Shown here: piece after piece, positions 45,293-55,031 of the stretch
Position numbering within the stretch: position 1 is the stretch's first letter
Layout: every line of letters begins with the position of its first letter
Source of the DNA: Methylophilales bacterium HTCC2181
GTDB taxonomy: Bacteria > Pseudomonadota > Gammaproteobacteria > Burkholderiales > Methylophilaceae
DNA: 64,000 bases
Assembly (NCBI GenBank): GCA_000168995.1
Contig: AAUX01000001.1
Location: forward strand, 868,001-932,000
Direction: 5' to 3'
Program-made: the position numbers and the translations under genes
The notes under the pieces: generated by a model
Told to the model about the DNA's origin: nothing
Databases searched by the model: none
The model's input: only the letters and a program-made list of their open reading frames with translations

Positions 45293-47827
45293 ATGATTCA
45301 AGAGTTAAAAAAAAATTATCAAGTTAAGTTTAAACAGTTATGCAAAGATTTTCTTTCTGTGCATAAAGGCCAAACTTTTTTAAAAAAACATACCCGCCTA
45401 GTTGATGGTTTATTGCTTAATTTATTAAAAAGCCTATCCATAGAAAGCCATATATCGTTGGTAGCGGTTGGTGGGTATGGGAGAGAGGAGCTGTATCCCT
45501 ACTCCGACATCGACATACTCATACTAATACCCGAAAATCTTAGCCAAATAGATCAAGAAAAAGTCACCGCATTTGTCACAGCTTGCTGGGATCTGGGATT
45601 AAAAATTGGGCATAGTGTTCGGACGATAAAAGAAAACCGTATGGAGATGCATAAGGACATTAAAACTACTACCAATCTTCTGGAGTCTAGATTATTGGTT
45701 GGCTCAAAAAAAGAATTTTTAGCGCTCAAAGCCAGTATTTCTAGTGAAATTAATCAAAGACAATTTTATATTCAGAAACTCCAAGAGCAAAATGCTAGGC
45801 ATAAAAAATTTAGGGATTCTGCCTACCAGCTAGAGCCAAATATTAAAGAAAGTCCTGGGGGGCTGAGAGATCTTCATATGGTTTTGTGGGTAGCCTCTAG
45901 CCAAAACAAAGGTAATACATTTAAGCAGCTTTTGGCTAATAACGTGATCGATCGAGAAGAATTTAATAAGGTGCGATTTCATTTAAACCAGATCAGCAAG
46001 AGAAGAATGTTACTTCACCTGCTTGCTGGCAGAGCAGAAGATAGATTGGTCTTTGATTTACAAAACCAATTAGCTGAACATCTGGGTTACCAAAGTTCAG
46101 GGTATAAAAAAGCAAGTGAATTGGTGATGAAAAGTTATTATAAATCAGTTAATTACATAATTTTATTCAATGAAATTATGTTAAAAAAACTAGACCCCTT
46201 ACAGCACAAAAATACGGCAATAACACATACCCTTCCTCTTTACGAATATGATAACTTGTTAGAAATAGATCAATCATACCAGGGCAACTTTCTTAAACAC
46301 TTGTTTGACCCCTTTATAGTCTTTCAAAATAATAAGCATCTCATAGGCTTTGGTCCGAACCTGCTAGGTTTGTTGGACACCAATTCGAAGCGCATAAATA
46401 GATCTATAAGAGAGGATAAATCGACACGGGATAATTTTTTTACGGTATTAAATGGCAATAATAAGGTCAACCGCTCTTTGCGACTCCTCAATAAATGCAA
46501 CATACTCGGGAAGTATATTCCGTCTTTTGGAAGGGTTGTGGCACAAATGCAGCATGATCTCTTCCATATTTATACGGTTGATGAACACACACTAAATGTA
46601 GTTGAAAATATTCGAAGGTTTAGTAAAGCAAAACTTAAGCATGAATTCCCTGAATGCCATAGAATTTTTACAAGCTTTGACAAGCCCTACCTGTTGTATC
46701 TTGCTGCAATTTTTCATGATATTGCTAAAGGCCGTGGAGGAGATCATTCGGAGAAAGGAGAAAAGGTTGCTAAACGTTTTGCAAGATCATTTGGCTTGTC
46801 TGGGGAGGATTCCAATCTTATCGCCTGGCTGGTAAAGTCTCACCTAAAGTTATCCCAGGTTGCACAAAAAGAAGATCTTTCCGATCCCTCGGTCATTCAA
46901 CGGTTTACTGCATTTATCACAACCCAATATAGACTTGACGCATTGTACCTATTGACCGTTGCTGACATAAGGGCTACAAGTCCACATGTATGGAACCAAT
47001 GGAAAGCCACCTTGCTAAAAGACCTGTATAACGCTACCTCCAGCTACCTATCCAATCAATCTATGTCCGCTGAGGAGTTAATTGTCAATAGGAAGAATGC
47101 TGCGCAACTCATACTAGACGGATATAGCATTTCAAAAACAACAATTAGGGCAACTTGGCAAGCTTTAGGTAATGATTATTTTTACAAGTTTGATGAACAT
47201 GATATCGCATGGCATTCGCGTGTTTTGGTCAATTATCAGACAAATTTTGGAACATTAATTAAGGTGCACCATTGCCGTAATGGTAACGGTCTGGAAGTCT
47301 TGGTATACACAAAAAATATCTCAAATGCTTTTATCAAAATTACTAATTTCTTTTATGTTAATCAGTTAGATGTTGCTCAAGCCAGAATCCACACAACTGA
47401 AAACGGGTATGCGCTGGATATTTTTAATGTATTGATAGAAGAAAATGCTAGCACTAGCTACCAAAACCTCTTCATCCATATTGAATCAGAGTTAGGAAAA
47501 ATAATCGACGACCAAACTGTTTTACCAAAAACTATGAGTCTCAAAAAGACCAGGCAAGCTTCGCACCATCGGATTAATACTCAAATTAGTTATAATAATC
47601 TAGCAAATGGACTAATTGAGTTTCATGTTATTACAGATGAGCAAAAAGGTTTGCTTAGCCTCATAGCTGCTGAAATAAACCGGTATGGATTTTCTATCAG
47701 TAATGCAAAAATCAATACCTTGGGCGGGAGAGCTGAGGATTTCTTTTTACTGTCTTCTAAGGAAGAATTGGAACCCGCTAAACTTAAAAAGTTAGAAAGT
47801 AGCATTAAAAATCAGCTGCTAAATTAA
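45293..47827 (+). CDS. glnD: [Protein-PII] uridylyltransferase/uridylyl-removing enzyme
   Basis: Nitrogen-status sensor that modifies PII. Nucleotidyltransferase domain (GGYGREELYPYSDIDILIL), HD hydrolase domain (AAIFHDIAKGRGGDHSEKG) and two C-terminal ACT domains (ELLVYTKN..., FHVITDEQKGLLSLIAAEINRYG). An in-frame ATG at 45257 lies inside map; ATG 45293, 7 bp after the map stop, is preferred (844 residues). Confidence 0.94.
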   Translation: MIQELKKNYQVKFKQLCKDFLSVHKGQTFLKKHTRLVDGLLLNLLKSLSIESHISLVAVGGYGREELYPYSDIDILILIPENLSQIDQEKVTAFVTACWDLGLKIGHSVRTIKENRMEMHKDIKTTTNLLESRLLVGSKKEFLALKASISSEINQRQFYIQKLQEQNARHKKFRDSAYQLEPNIKESPGGLRDLHMVLWVASSQNKGNTFKQLLANNVIDREEFNKVRFHLNQISKRRMLLHLLAGRAEDRLVFDLQNQLAEHLGYQSSGYKKASELVMKSYYKSVNYIILFNEIMLKKLDPLQHKNTAITHTLPLYEYDNLLEIDQSYQGNFLKHLFDPFIVFQNNKHLIGFGPNLLGLLDTNSKRINRSIREDKSTRDNFFTVLNGNNKVNRSLRLLNKCNILGKYIPSFGRVVAQMQHDLFHIYTVDEHTLNVVENIRRFSKAKLKHEFPECHRIFTSFDKPYLLYLAAIFHDIAKGRGGDHSEKGEKVAKRFARSFGLSGEDSNLIAWLVKSHLKLSQVAQKEDLSDPSVIQRFTAFITTQYRLDALYLLTVADIRATSPHVWNQWKATLLKDLYNATSSYLSNQSMSAEELIVNRKNAAQLILDGYSISKTTIRATWQALGNDYFYKFDEHDIAWHSRVLVNYQTNFGTLIKVHHCRNGNGLEVLVYTKNISNAFIKITNFFYVNQLDVAQARIHTTENGYALDIFNVLIEENASTSYQNLFIHIESELGKIIDDQTVLPKTMSLKKTRQASHHRINTQISYNNLANGLIEFHVITDEQKGLLSLIAAEINRYGFSISNAKINTLGGRAEDFFLLSSKEELEPAKLKKLESSIKNQLLN

Positions 47828-49239
47828 TGGAAAACAATAATACTCTAAGCCAACCAAAAAGTTTACGCATACTTTTTCTAACTGAAATGTGGGAGCGGTT
47901 TAGTTATTATGGAATGAGAGCATTGCTCGTTTTGTATTTAGTGCAGTCCCAGGGATATAGCGCATTTGATGCTATGCATATATATGCTATTTATACTGGG
48001 TTGGTCTACTTAACCCCGGTAATAGGTGGCTACCTTGCCGACCATTATTTAGGTCAACAAAAATCTATTTTAATCGGTGGCATAACGATGATGTTTGGTC
48101 ATCTTTTTATGGCCAATCCATCCACGCTCAATCTAGCATTAGGGTTACTTATTATTGGAAACGGTTTTTTTAAACCCAATATTAGCAGTCTTCTTGGTGG
48201 CTTTTATCTAACCAACGATGCTCGTAGAGACGGTGGTTATAGTTTTTTTTATGTAGGTATAAATATGGGGGCTTTTATAGCTCCCTTGTTAATTGGTTAC
48301 GTCGGTGAAGTGATTGATTGGCATTACGGCTTTGTTTTGGCTGCAGTTGGTATGTTTATGGGTTTACTGCACTTTTCACTCAATCAAAAGCAAATTGCAA
48401 GCGACGACTTAACTCAAAGATCCAGAGTACTTAGTTACAAAGAATGGTGGCAAGTAATGGCTCTCGCTTTATTGAATATACCCATAGTCTTATTAGTGTT
48501 AACCCTTCATCCTTTACTCACAATCTATCAAAACTTGATATGGTTAAGTATTTTTCTCATAGTGACTTATGTGGTGTTAAAAAAAAGGAGCCTCTTTCAA
48601 GCCGTTCCCTCCCATGATCTCAAAAGAATTATATATATAGCCATCTTATCGTTATTTGTTATTTTTTTCTGGGTAGGGTTTGAGCAAGCCGGTGGATCAT
48701 TAACCCTTTTTGCTCACGAAAAGATTGATAGGCAGATTATGAGTTTTATTATCCCGGCATCTTTTTTTCAATCAGTTAATCCCTTAATAATTATCTTTTT
48801 GGGGCCGCTCATGGCCAACATATGGTTAAGGATTGATAGAGGCAAGCTGCGTATGAGCACCCCGCAAAAAATGGGATCTGGAATTATGCTTCTAGGGCTG
48901 GGCTTCCTTCTGTTATCCGTAGTTAGTCAAAATCAGGACAGCAAAATTAGCTTGTGGTGGCTGGTGATGGTCTATTTTTGTCATACATTAGGAGAGCTTT
49001 GCCTCTCTCCCATAGGATTGTCTATGGTATCAAAAGTATCGCCAAAGAAACTGGTTTCCATAATGATGGGGTTTTGGTTTCTATCCTCAGCAATTGCTAA
49101 TTATATGGCTGGAAGGCTTCCTGAGCTGCTAGTCTATTTTAATATTAATTTGTTTAGCTTTCTTACTGCAACTTCTCTATTAGCAGGATTATTATTATAT
49201 TTTATGGCACCTTTTTTAGAAAATTTAATCAGAAAATAA
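47827..49239 (+). CDS. POT/PTR-family peptide:H+ symporter
   Basis: 470 residues, 12-14 helices. MWERFSYYGMRALLVLYLV matches the ExxERFxYYG signature, and GGYLADHYLGQQKSILIGG and FKPNISSLLGG follow. Imports di- and tripeptides with protons. ATG overlaps the glnD stop (TAATG). Family clear; exact specificity open. Confidence 0.9.
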   Translation: MENNNTLSQPKSLRILFLTEMWERFSYYGMRALLVLYLVQSQGYSAFDAMHIYAIYTGLVYLTPVIGGYLADHYLGQQKSILIGGITMMFGHLFMANPSTLNLALGLLIIGNGFFKPNISSLLGGFYLTNDARRDGGYSFFYVGINMGAFIAPLLIGYVGEVIDWHYGFVLAAVGMFMGLLHFSLNQKQIASDDLTQRSRVLSYKEWWQVMALALLNIPIVLLVLTLHPLLTIYQNLIWLSIFLIVTYVVLKKRSLFQAVPSHDLKRIIYIAILSLFVIFFWVGFEQAGGSLTLFAHEKIDRQIMSFIIPASFFQSVNPLIIIFLGPLMANIWLRIDRGKLRMSTPQKMGSGIMLLGLGFLLLSVVSQNQDSKISLWWLVMVYFCHTLGELCLSPIGLSMVSKVSPKKLVSIMMGFWFLSSAIANYMAGRLPELLVYFNINLFSFLTATSLLAGLLLYFMAPFLENLIRK

Positions 49240-49499
49240 TGACTAAAAAATTTACTCAAGAAGAAGTTTCGCGAATCATTGAAATGGCATGGGAAGACAG
49301 AACGTCTCTTGATGCTATTTTTAGAAATTTTGGTCTTAAGGAAGACCAGTTAAAGCTTCTTATGAAGAAAGAATTGAAGCGAGGAAGTTATACATTATGG
49401 CGAAAAAGAATGAAAGTAAGTCACTTGAGACATGAAGCATTAAGGCCTGCCGGAATAACTAGAGCTTACTGCTCCCAACAATATAAATTTAAAAAATAA
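49239..49499 (+). CDS. TIGR03643/DUF2805 family protein
   Basis: 86-residue basic protein: QEEVSRIIEMAWEDRTSLDA, then IFRNFGLKEDQLKLLMKKEL and LWRKRM. Helix-turn-helix-like sequence, typical of this small family whose function is unknown. ATG overlaps the transporter stop. Confidence 0.85.
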   Translation: MTKKFTQEEVSRIIEMAWEDRTSLDAIFRNFGLKEDQLKLLMKKELKRGSYTLWRKRMKVSHLRHEALRPAGITRAYCSQQYKFKK

Positions 49500-49501
49500 T
49501 A

Positions 49502-50545
49502 TTGATGATAATTTACCGCCTTTTAAGCATCCTACTTTTTATTTTTATGGCTCTTAGTCCATTATCGGCGGTTGCTGTAGAAAAAAAAATAGCCGTGCTT
49601 TATGATAAAAGAATGCTTGCTCACGACACCGGCATTGGCCATCCAGAAACGCCTCGTCGAATAGAGTCGGCATACACAGCCATAAAAAATGATAAATTAT
49701 TAACGAAGCATCTTATTTGGCCGTCTATAAAAGAAGTAAGTGACACGACACTTCAACTAGTTCATACAAAAAAATATATCGACCAAATTGCCAAGGAAAT
49801 AAGCACGCTTAAAGCAACTGAGACAGCCTATCTTTCCACTGGGGATGTTGTGATATCAAGAAATTCAGATATGGCTGCAAGAGTAGCGGTAGGATCTGTT
49901 ATTGAGGGCGTAAACCAAATTATGACCAATGTTGCCTCTTCTGCATTTGCGCTTGTAAGGCCGCCAGGACATCACGCCTCATCCGATAAAGGGATGGGCT
50001 TCTGTATTTATAATAATATTGCAATAGCTGCAAGGTATCTTCAACAACAGTTTGGCTTAGAGCGTATCTTAATAGTCGATTTTGATGTTCATCACGGCAA
50101 TGGTACGCAAGATATTTTTTATGAAGATCCTTCGGTATTTTATTTTAGTGTTCATCAGCACCCGTTATACCCTGGTACAGGGAGCCCACAAGAAATTGGC
50201 TCAGGTAAAGGTGAAGGCTACACGCTTAATGTTGAGCTGCCTCGAGGGTCGAATGATCGTGACTTGGTTAATGCCTTCAATGATAGGCTTGTTTCAGCGA
50301 TGAAAAAGTATAAGCCTGAATTTATTTTAGTGTCTGCTGGGTTTGATGGTCACCATAATGATCCCCTTGGAGAGCTAAGCTATAGCCCTAGAGGTTACCA
50401 AGGGGTAGCTAAAGTACTGAGCAACTTATCACGTGAACACGCCAAAGAAAAAATAATGTATGTAGTCGAGGGTGGTTACTCGTACGACAATATGAGTCAG
50501 TCTATTCTTGCTATTTTGCACGTGCTGGAAAAAGATAGATTTTAA
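49502..50545 (+). CDS. Exported histone-deacetylase-fold amidohydrolase
   Basis: Zn-dependent deacetylase fold: HPETPRRIESAY, RPPGHHASSDKGMGFC (catalytic His pair), DFDVHHGNGTQDIFY (Asp-His Zn ligands), SAGFDGHHNDPL (Asp ligand) and EGGYS. Bacterial members hydrolyse acetylpolyamines or other acyl amides. Unusually, residues 1-25 form a clear signal peptide (LLSILLFIFMALSPLSAVA), suggesting a periplasmic enzyme. Start may be TTG 49502 or ATG 49505. Confidence 0.88.
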   Translation: MMIIYRLLSILLFIFMALSPLSAVAVEKKIAVLYDKRMLAHDTGIGHPETPRRIESAYTAIKNDKLLTKHLIWPSIKEVSDTTLQLVHTKKYIDQIAKEISTLKATETAYLSTGDVVISRNSDMAARVAVGSVIEGVNQIMTNVASSAFALVRPPGHHASSDKGMGFCIYNNIAIAARYLQQQFGLERILIVDFDVHHGNGTQDIFYEDPSVFYFSVHQHPLYPGTGSPQEIGSGKGEGYTLNVELPRGSNDRDLVNAFNDRLVSAMKKYKPEFILVSAGFDGHHNDPLGELSYSPRGYQGVAKVLSNLSREHAKEKIMYVVEGGYSYDNMSQSILAILHVLEKDRF

Positions 50546-50565
50546 TTTACAAGGAGTCGGAAGCT

Positions 50566-50751
50566 ATGTTTAAAAAACATTTGGATGTATCGAGAAAAAC
50601 TTATAGAGAGCACTTTAGCTTCGCTTTTATTGCGGGTTGGCTCCTGATATACGCTGGTATCACGTCGATTATTCACGCCTTCATTCCGTCTTTATTTCCA
50701 TTTACCAGCCTAAAGATAGTAAAAAAACTGGTTGAAAAGTCTGCTAATTAG
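50566..50751 (+). CDS. DUF6356-type small membrane protein
   Basis: 61 residues: FKKHLDVSRKTYREHFSFAF, one or two hydrophobic segments (IAGWLLIYAGITSIIHAFIP) and FPFTSLKIVKKLVE. The HL-x-x-x-x-x-SY-x-EH and HA-x-x-P-x-LFPFT pattern fits this family. AAGGAG lies 11 bases upstream of ATG. Function unknown. Confidence 0.8.
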   Translation: MFKKHLDVSRKTYREHFSFAFIAGWLLIYAGITSIIHAFIPSLFPFTSLKIVKKLVEKSAN

Positions 50752-50816
50752 GCGACGGGTGCTTTTTCTTTCTTAGGCTTACCTTTGGTTTCTTTTCTTT
50801 TGTCGCGATTTCCCAT
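50748..50816 (-). CDS. Possible 22-residue basic protein
   Basis: ATG 50816 opens MGNRDKRKETKGKPKKEKAP, ending VA and a stop that overlaps the converging DUF6356 stop. Very Lys-rich, with AAGGG upstream. Short basic proteins starting with a NRDK-like motif are seen elsewhere in proteobacteria, but evidence here is only the start, ribosome site and composition. Confidence 0.4.
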   Translation of the reverse strand: MGNRDKRKETKGKPKKEKAPVA

Positions 50817-50863
50817 AACTTTTGACCCTTATTATTTTTCTATTAACATAATACACAAAAGGG

Positions 50864-51115
50864 CTACATAAAGTCTCTATGTTCGTCGAGAAACTTATTG
50901 ACATCCATTTCAAGCCATATAGCAATAGCACACATCCTTACGAAATTAGGGGTATTAATTCCCCTTAACCACTTTCGAACTGTCTCATAAGATACGAGAT
51001 CATTTGATGAAGTTGTATATTTGGCAATAAAGTTTTCAGGGGTGGGTTCAAGACTATATTTCTTCTTAAAAGCCTGGGCCAAGAGTACCGCGTAATCTTG
51101 TCTGATAGACAGCAT
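50864..51115 (-). CDS. Small helix-turn-helix DNA-binding protein
   Basis: ATG 51115, with AAGGA five bases upstream, gives 83 residues: MLSIRQDYAVLLAQAFKKKY and then SYETVRKWLRGINTPNFVRM, a recognition-helix pattern of the Cro/CI or YdaS type, followed by VNKFLDEH. Probably a transcription regulator; target unknown. It lies upstream of, and divergent from, tRNA-Glu. Confidence 0.65.
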   Translation of the reverse strand: MLSIRQDYAVLLAQAFKKKYSLEPTPENFIAKYTTSSNDLVSYETVRKWLRGINTPNFVRMCAIAIWLEMDVNKFLDEHRDFM

Positions 51116-51300
51116 AATTTCCTTTAAAAAAAACTTAGTGCACAAATTAATTATCTTTCCATTTTAAAACAAAAAAGACAAGTCTGTACACAATACGAGC
51201 GTGTATGAAGAGAAAAATTTTGTCTTATTAAAATAGAGGAAAAACTGAATTTTTTTATATACAAATGAAAATTTATAGTAGAATATCGACCTTCTAGCAC

Positions 51301-51376
51301 GTCCCCATCGTCTAGAGGCCTAGGACACTGCCCTTTCACGGCGGCGACAGGGGTTCGAATCCCCTTGGGGACGCCA
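51301..51376 (+). tRNA. tRNA-Glu (TTC anticodon)
   Basis: 76 nt: acceptor GTCCCCA pairs with TGGGGAC, anticodon loop CTTTCAC with TTC, T loop GGTTCGAATCC, and encoded CCA at 51374-51376. GTCCCCATCGTCTAGAGGCC is the standard tRNA-Glu beginning. Confidence 0.97.
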
Positions 51377-51602
51377 ATTATTAGTGCGTCATTATTAAGT
51401 GATAGTGACGAATCAAAATACGCAATACCTCATTTACAGGTTTTTAGTTAAACGTCTTGAAATTGTAGGTTTATCCACATACCATTGGCGTTGTAATCAA
51501 GAAATTATTGGCAACCCTCTCAAACGTTACGAATTGATGTTTTATTGAAACTTACAGGCGATCGAGTTGCCTACATACATTAAATAATTAAAGACCAATT
51601 GC
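51377..51602. promoter_or_regulatory. Intergenic region before the lipid-modification operon
   Basis: 226 bp without a gene. It must hold the promoter of the long plus-strand operon at 51603-60359. A TGAAACTT element at 51546-51553 resembles an ECF/RpoE -35 site, with TGCCTAC about 16 bp on, but the match is weak. No sigma factor or anti-sigma gene is in the window. Confidence 0.3.
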
Positions 51603-52634
51603 ATGATCACAAGACTGATAAATTTAGCAGAAAAAGGCTTGATGCCAGATTTTATAGTGCGTTATGGTATTAGAACCTTACTGAAGCGACGGTTGACAGC
51701 GCTCGTTCACGCAGACCCAGCTATAAATAAAAAGAATAAAGATATATTTATCCAGGCAATGGATGAGGGTCCCATTGCCCTAGTTCCTGAGCTAGCAAAC
51801 AAGCAGCACTATGAAATTCCATCAACCTTCTACGACCTATGCCTAGGTAAAAATAAAAAATACAGCTCGTGTTTTTGGAATAAAACTGCAGGGAATCTTG
51901 ATTCAGCTGAGGACTTAGCACTCAAGTTAACCTGCGAACATGCTGATCTGAAAGATGGAATGAATATATTGGAGCTGGGATGTGGCTGGGGTTCATTATC
52001 TTTATGGATGGCTGAAAAATTCCCTAACGCCTCAATCACATCAGTATCTAACTCATCCTCACAAAAAGATTATATTATGCATGAGGCAAATAGTAGAAAT
52101 ATCAAGAATTTGCAGGTCATCACTTGTGATATGAATGATTTTCAGACGCACGAAATCTTTGATAGAGTCGTTTCGGTAGAAATGATAGAGCACATGAGAA
52201 ATCATAGGAAGTTATTTAACCGTATAGCTAGTTGGCTCAAACCAGATGGGCTGTTCTTTATGCATATTTTTGTTCATAAGTCACAGCCATATTTTTTTGA
52301 AGTCCAAGATGATGATGATTGGATGAGTCAATACTTTTTCTCAGGCGGAATGATGCCAAGCGAAGACCTACCACTAATAGTCCAAGACAGGATGATGATA
52401 AAAGATCAATGGCAATGGTCGGGCCAGAATTATGAAAAAACAGCCAATGCATGGCTGGAGAATATCGATCGAAACTATGATCAAGCTATTAAAGTGCTTG
52501 AAGGAATCTATGGAAAAGATAGTGCGGTAAAATGGATGAATAGATGGAGAATATTTTTTATGGCATGTGCTGAGCTATGGGGATACAAAAATGGGAAGGA
52601 ATGGTTGGTATCCCATTACTTATTTAAAAAATGA
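51603..52634 (+). CDS. Cyclopropane-synthase-like / CoNMT-type SAM methyltransferase
   Basis: 343 residues. SAM site ILELGCGWGSLSLWMAEKFP, then VSVEMIEHMRNH and the C-terminal WRIFFMACAELWGY typical of the coclaurine-N-methyltransferase-like branch of cyclopropane fatty acid synthases. Probably methylates a lipid or an unsaturated acyl chain. First gene of the lipid operon; overlaps the next gene by 4 bp. Confidence 0.85.
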   Translation: MITRLINLAEKGLMPDFIVRYGIRTLLKRRLTALVHADPAINKKNKDIFIQAMDEGPIALVPELANKQHYEIPSTFYDLCLGKNKKYSSCFWNKTAGNLDSAEDLALKLTCEHADLKDGMNILELGCGWGSLSLWMAEKFPNASITSVSNSSSQKDYIMHEANSRNIKNLQVITCDMNDFQTHEIFDRVVSVEMIEHMRNHRKLFNRIASWLKPDGLFFMHIFVHKSQPYFFEVQDDDDWMSQYFFSGGMMPSEDLPLIVQDRMMIKDQWQWSGQNYEKTANAWLENIDRNYDQAIKVLEGIYGKDSAVKWMNRWRIFFMACAELWGYKNGKEWLVSHYLFKK

Positions 52635-53131
52635 TCAAAAAATTAGTTAACTTTTCCTTGTTTCAGCTGGGCTGGTTTGTTTGCATACTTGGTGCCTCAT
52701 GGAATCAGCCATATGTAGCTTTAGGTTTAAGCTCGCTTATTTTGTTAGTACACCTTCATATAACAAATTACAAAAATAACGATCTTAAATTATTAGTATT
52801 TTCTGGTTTCATAGGCTTTCTGTTTGATGGCGCTCTTCAGTATACCGGAATGATTTTATATAATAATCCTGGCTGGAATTTTCCCCTGACACCATTATGG
52901 ATAGTCATGCTTTGGTTGCTTTTTTCCGTCACCTTAAACCACAGCCTAGCTTGGCTAAAAAACCGTACAATTCTATCGCTTCTTTTTGGTTCAATTGGAG
53001 GGCCATTAGCATATGTGGCTGGAGATAAGTTAGGGGCTATTACCATCTCAACACCTGAAACCATCATAGCACTAGCAGTGGGATGGGCAATCATAACTCC
53101 CTTGTTAATAAAGCAGAGTGAAAAGGTATGA
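52631..53131 (+). CDS. DUF2878 membrane protein
   Basis: 166 residues, five hydrophobic helices, with FDGALQYTGMILYNNPGWNF, PLTPLWIVMLWLLFSVTLNH and GGPLAYVAGDKLGA, the pattern of DUF2878. Function unknown; recurrently found with CFA-type methyltransferases and DUF1295. Overlaps both neighbours by 4 bp. Confidence 0.8.
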   Translation: MIKKLVNFSLFQLGWFVCILGASWNQPYVALGLSSLILLVHLHITNYKNNDLKLLVFSGFIGFLFDGALQYTGMILYNNPGWNFPLTPLWIVMLWLLFSVTLNHSLAWLKNRTILSLLFGSIGGPLAYVAGDKLGAITISTPETIIALAVGWAIITPLLIKQSEKV

Positions 53132-53892
53132 TAAGTATCTATCTTCCCATACTCACGAATTTAATAATATTCGCCTTAGCAGGATGGGTTGTAAGCTTAG
53201 CAACCAAAAATGTCACTCACGTGGATAGCATGTGGAGCATTTTCTTTGTACTAGCGATGGCAACAGGTATGTTTCAGCTATCAACTATCACAGATAAGCA
53301 TGCAGCAATAATGATAGTTTTACTTATTTGGGCTTCAAGATTAAGCATTTATCTGACCTTAAGAAACTGGGGGCAACCAGAGGATATTCGCTACCAACAT
53401 ATTAGGGAAAATAATTCACCAGGCTTTCACATTAAAAGTCTATATATCATCTTTCTATTACAGGCCCTTCTAGCAGCTATCATTGTGCTCCCGTTGATAA
53501 GTTCTTTATTAAACACTCAGCCATATAACTCAATCGATATAATCGGCTTAGGCATTGTGCTATTTGGTATTCTATTCCAAACTATTGCGGATATTCAGTT
53601 AAAGCACTTCCTTAGTAAGGATAAAGATAAAGGTATTCTTGATAAAGGCCTATGGAAGTACTCAAGGCACCCCAATTACTTTGGTGAATGTCTTATCTGG
53701 TGGGGTTTTTACATTGCTTCCCAGGGAAGTGGGCCATGGTTTACTATTCTGTCCCCTGTTCTCATGACGGTATTACTCTTAAAGGTTTCAGGAGTTGGGC
53801 TGATGGAACAAACCATCACTAGTCGAAGGCCAGGCTATACCGAATACATAAAAAAGACCTCGAGTTTTATTCCATGGCCCCCAAAAAACTAA
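53128..53892 (+). CDS. DUF1295 protein (steroid 5-alpha-reductase-like fold)
   Basis: 254 residues, about seven helices. C-terminal GLWKYSRHPNYFGECLIWWG is the signature shared by isoprenylcysteine methyltransferases and 5-alpha-reductases. Opens with VSLATKNVTHVDSMW. A membrane reductase acting on a lipid double bond is plausible but unproven. Overlaps the next gene by 19 bp. Confidence 0.87.
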   Translation: MISIYLPILTNLIIFALAGWVVSLATKNVTHVDSMWSIFFVLAMATGMFQLSTITDKHAAIMIVLLIWASRLSIYLTLRNWGQPEDIRYQHIRENNSPGFHIKSLYIIFLLQALLAAIIVLPLISSLLNTQPYNSIDIIGLGIVLFGILFQTIADIQLKHFLSKDKDKGILDKGLWKYSRHPNYFGECLIWWGFYIASQGSGPWFTILSPVLMTVLLLKVSGVGLMEQTITSRRPGYTEYIKKTSSFIPWPPKN

Positions 53893-54497
53893 TTATTATT
53901 ATTGCCCTTGTACTAATACCTTTTCTTGCTTATTCGGAAGAATGGGCCTTTGATGCCATACTGAATGATAAAGTTATAGGGCAACATAAATTCCAAGTTG
54001 GGAGCACGAAAACGTTAAGTAAAGCAAATTTTCATATTGAATTTTTGTTTATGGACATTTACTACCAACATCGGTCTGAAGAAGCATGGAGTAAAGGCTG
54101 CCTTCAGTCGATCAAAAGCTCCACAAATGATGATGGGGAGCGCTCTGAGGTAGAGGGAAAAATTGAAGGTGACCACCTGTCCCTTGTGAGCAATAGTATT
54201 CCAAATAAGCTAACTGGATGTGTAATGACATTTGCCTACTGGAACAAAAATATACTAAAACAAAAACACTTGTTAAACTCACAAAATGGTGAGTATCTTG
54301 ATATCGATATAAAGCCTCTAGCAAAGGAAACAATAGAGGTGCGTGGGGAAAGCACGCCAACCCAACGCTATGAGCTAAAAGCAACTAAAGATGGTATAGA
54401 AAGGTTAACTATTCAGTTGTGGTATGACAAAAATCTTAACTGGGTTGCACTTCAGTCACCAACACCAATTGGTGATATTTTTTATAAATTACTTTAG
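53874..54497 (+). CDS. DUF6134-like periplasmic protein
   Basis: 207 residues. Signal peptide (KKLIIIIALVLIPFLAYS) followed by WAFDAILNDKVIGQHKFQV, and a C-terminal RYELKATKDGIERLTIQLWYD with W-V-A-L-Q-S-P-T, the DUF6134 pattern. Perhaps binds a hydrophobic ligand. Lies between DUF1295 and lipocalin genes. Confidence 0.75.
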   Translation: MAPKKLIIIIALVLIPFLAYSEEWAFDAILNDKVIGQHKFQVGSTKTLSKANFHIEFLFMDIYYQHRSEEAWSKGCLQSIKSSTNDDGERSEVEGKIEGDHLSLVSNSIPNKLTGCVMTFAYWNKNILKQKHLLNSQNGEYLDIDIKPLAKETIEVRGESTPTQRYELKATKDGIERLTIQLWYDKNLNWVALQSPTPIGDIFYKLL

Positions 54498-54512
54498 GTA
54501 TTGTCATTATAT

Positions 54513-55031
54513 ATGGTTAATTTTAAGTTAGTTTTTTTATTAATTTTTATGGTAACCGGATGCTCTATGCCAACAAAACCTCTCAAAACAGTTCCCAGTG
54601 TGAATATAAAAAGTTTCATGGGGGACTGGTATGTTATAGCGCATATACCGGCATTTATTGAAAAGAATGCTTACAATGCAATTGAGTCATATAAGCTCAA
54701 TGAGGACGGAACTATTCAGACGACTTTTACCTTTAATGAAGGTGCTTTTGATGGAGAGAGAAAAAAATATAACCCCAAAGGATTTGTTATTGAAGGAACC
54801 AATAATGCAGAATGGGGCATGCAATTTATTTGGCCTATTAAGGCACAGTACAAAATTGTCTATGTGGATGAGAGTTATACCAATACTATCGTCGCAAGAG
54901 ATGCCTTAGATTACGTCTGGCTGATGTCAAGAAATAAGACACTACCTAACGACGAAGTCGTTAAATTTACAAGATTAATTGATGGTATGGGTTACAACAT
55001 TGAAAACCTAAGAATGGTGCCGCAGCAATGA
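54513..55031 (+). CDS. Outer-membrane lipocalin (Blc-like)
   Basis: Lipoprotein signal with lipobox VTGC (ATG 54513; TTG 54501 is also in frame but too close to its ribosome site). The lipocalin motif FMGDWYVIAHIP is followed by the Blc pattern (NAIESYKLNEDGTIQTTFTF, DYVWLMSRNKTLP). Blc-type lipocalins bind lysophospholipids and fatty acids. 172 residues. Overlaps the desaturase gene by 4 bp. Confidence 0.88.
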   Translation: MVNFKLVFLLIFMVTGCSMPTKPLKTVPSVNIKSFMGDWYVIAHIPAFIEKNAYNAIESYKLNEDGTIQTTFTFNEGAFDGERKKYNPKGFVIEGTNNAEWGMQFIWPIKAQYKIVYVDESYTNTIVARDALDYVWLMSRNKTLPNDEVVKFTRLIDGMGYNIENLRMVPQQ

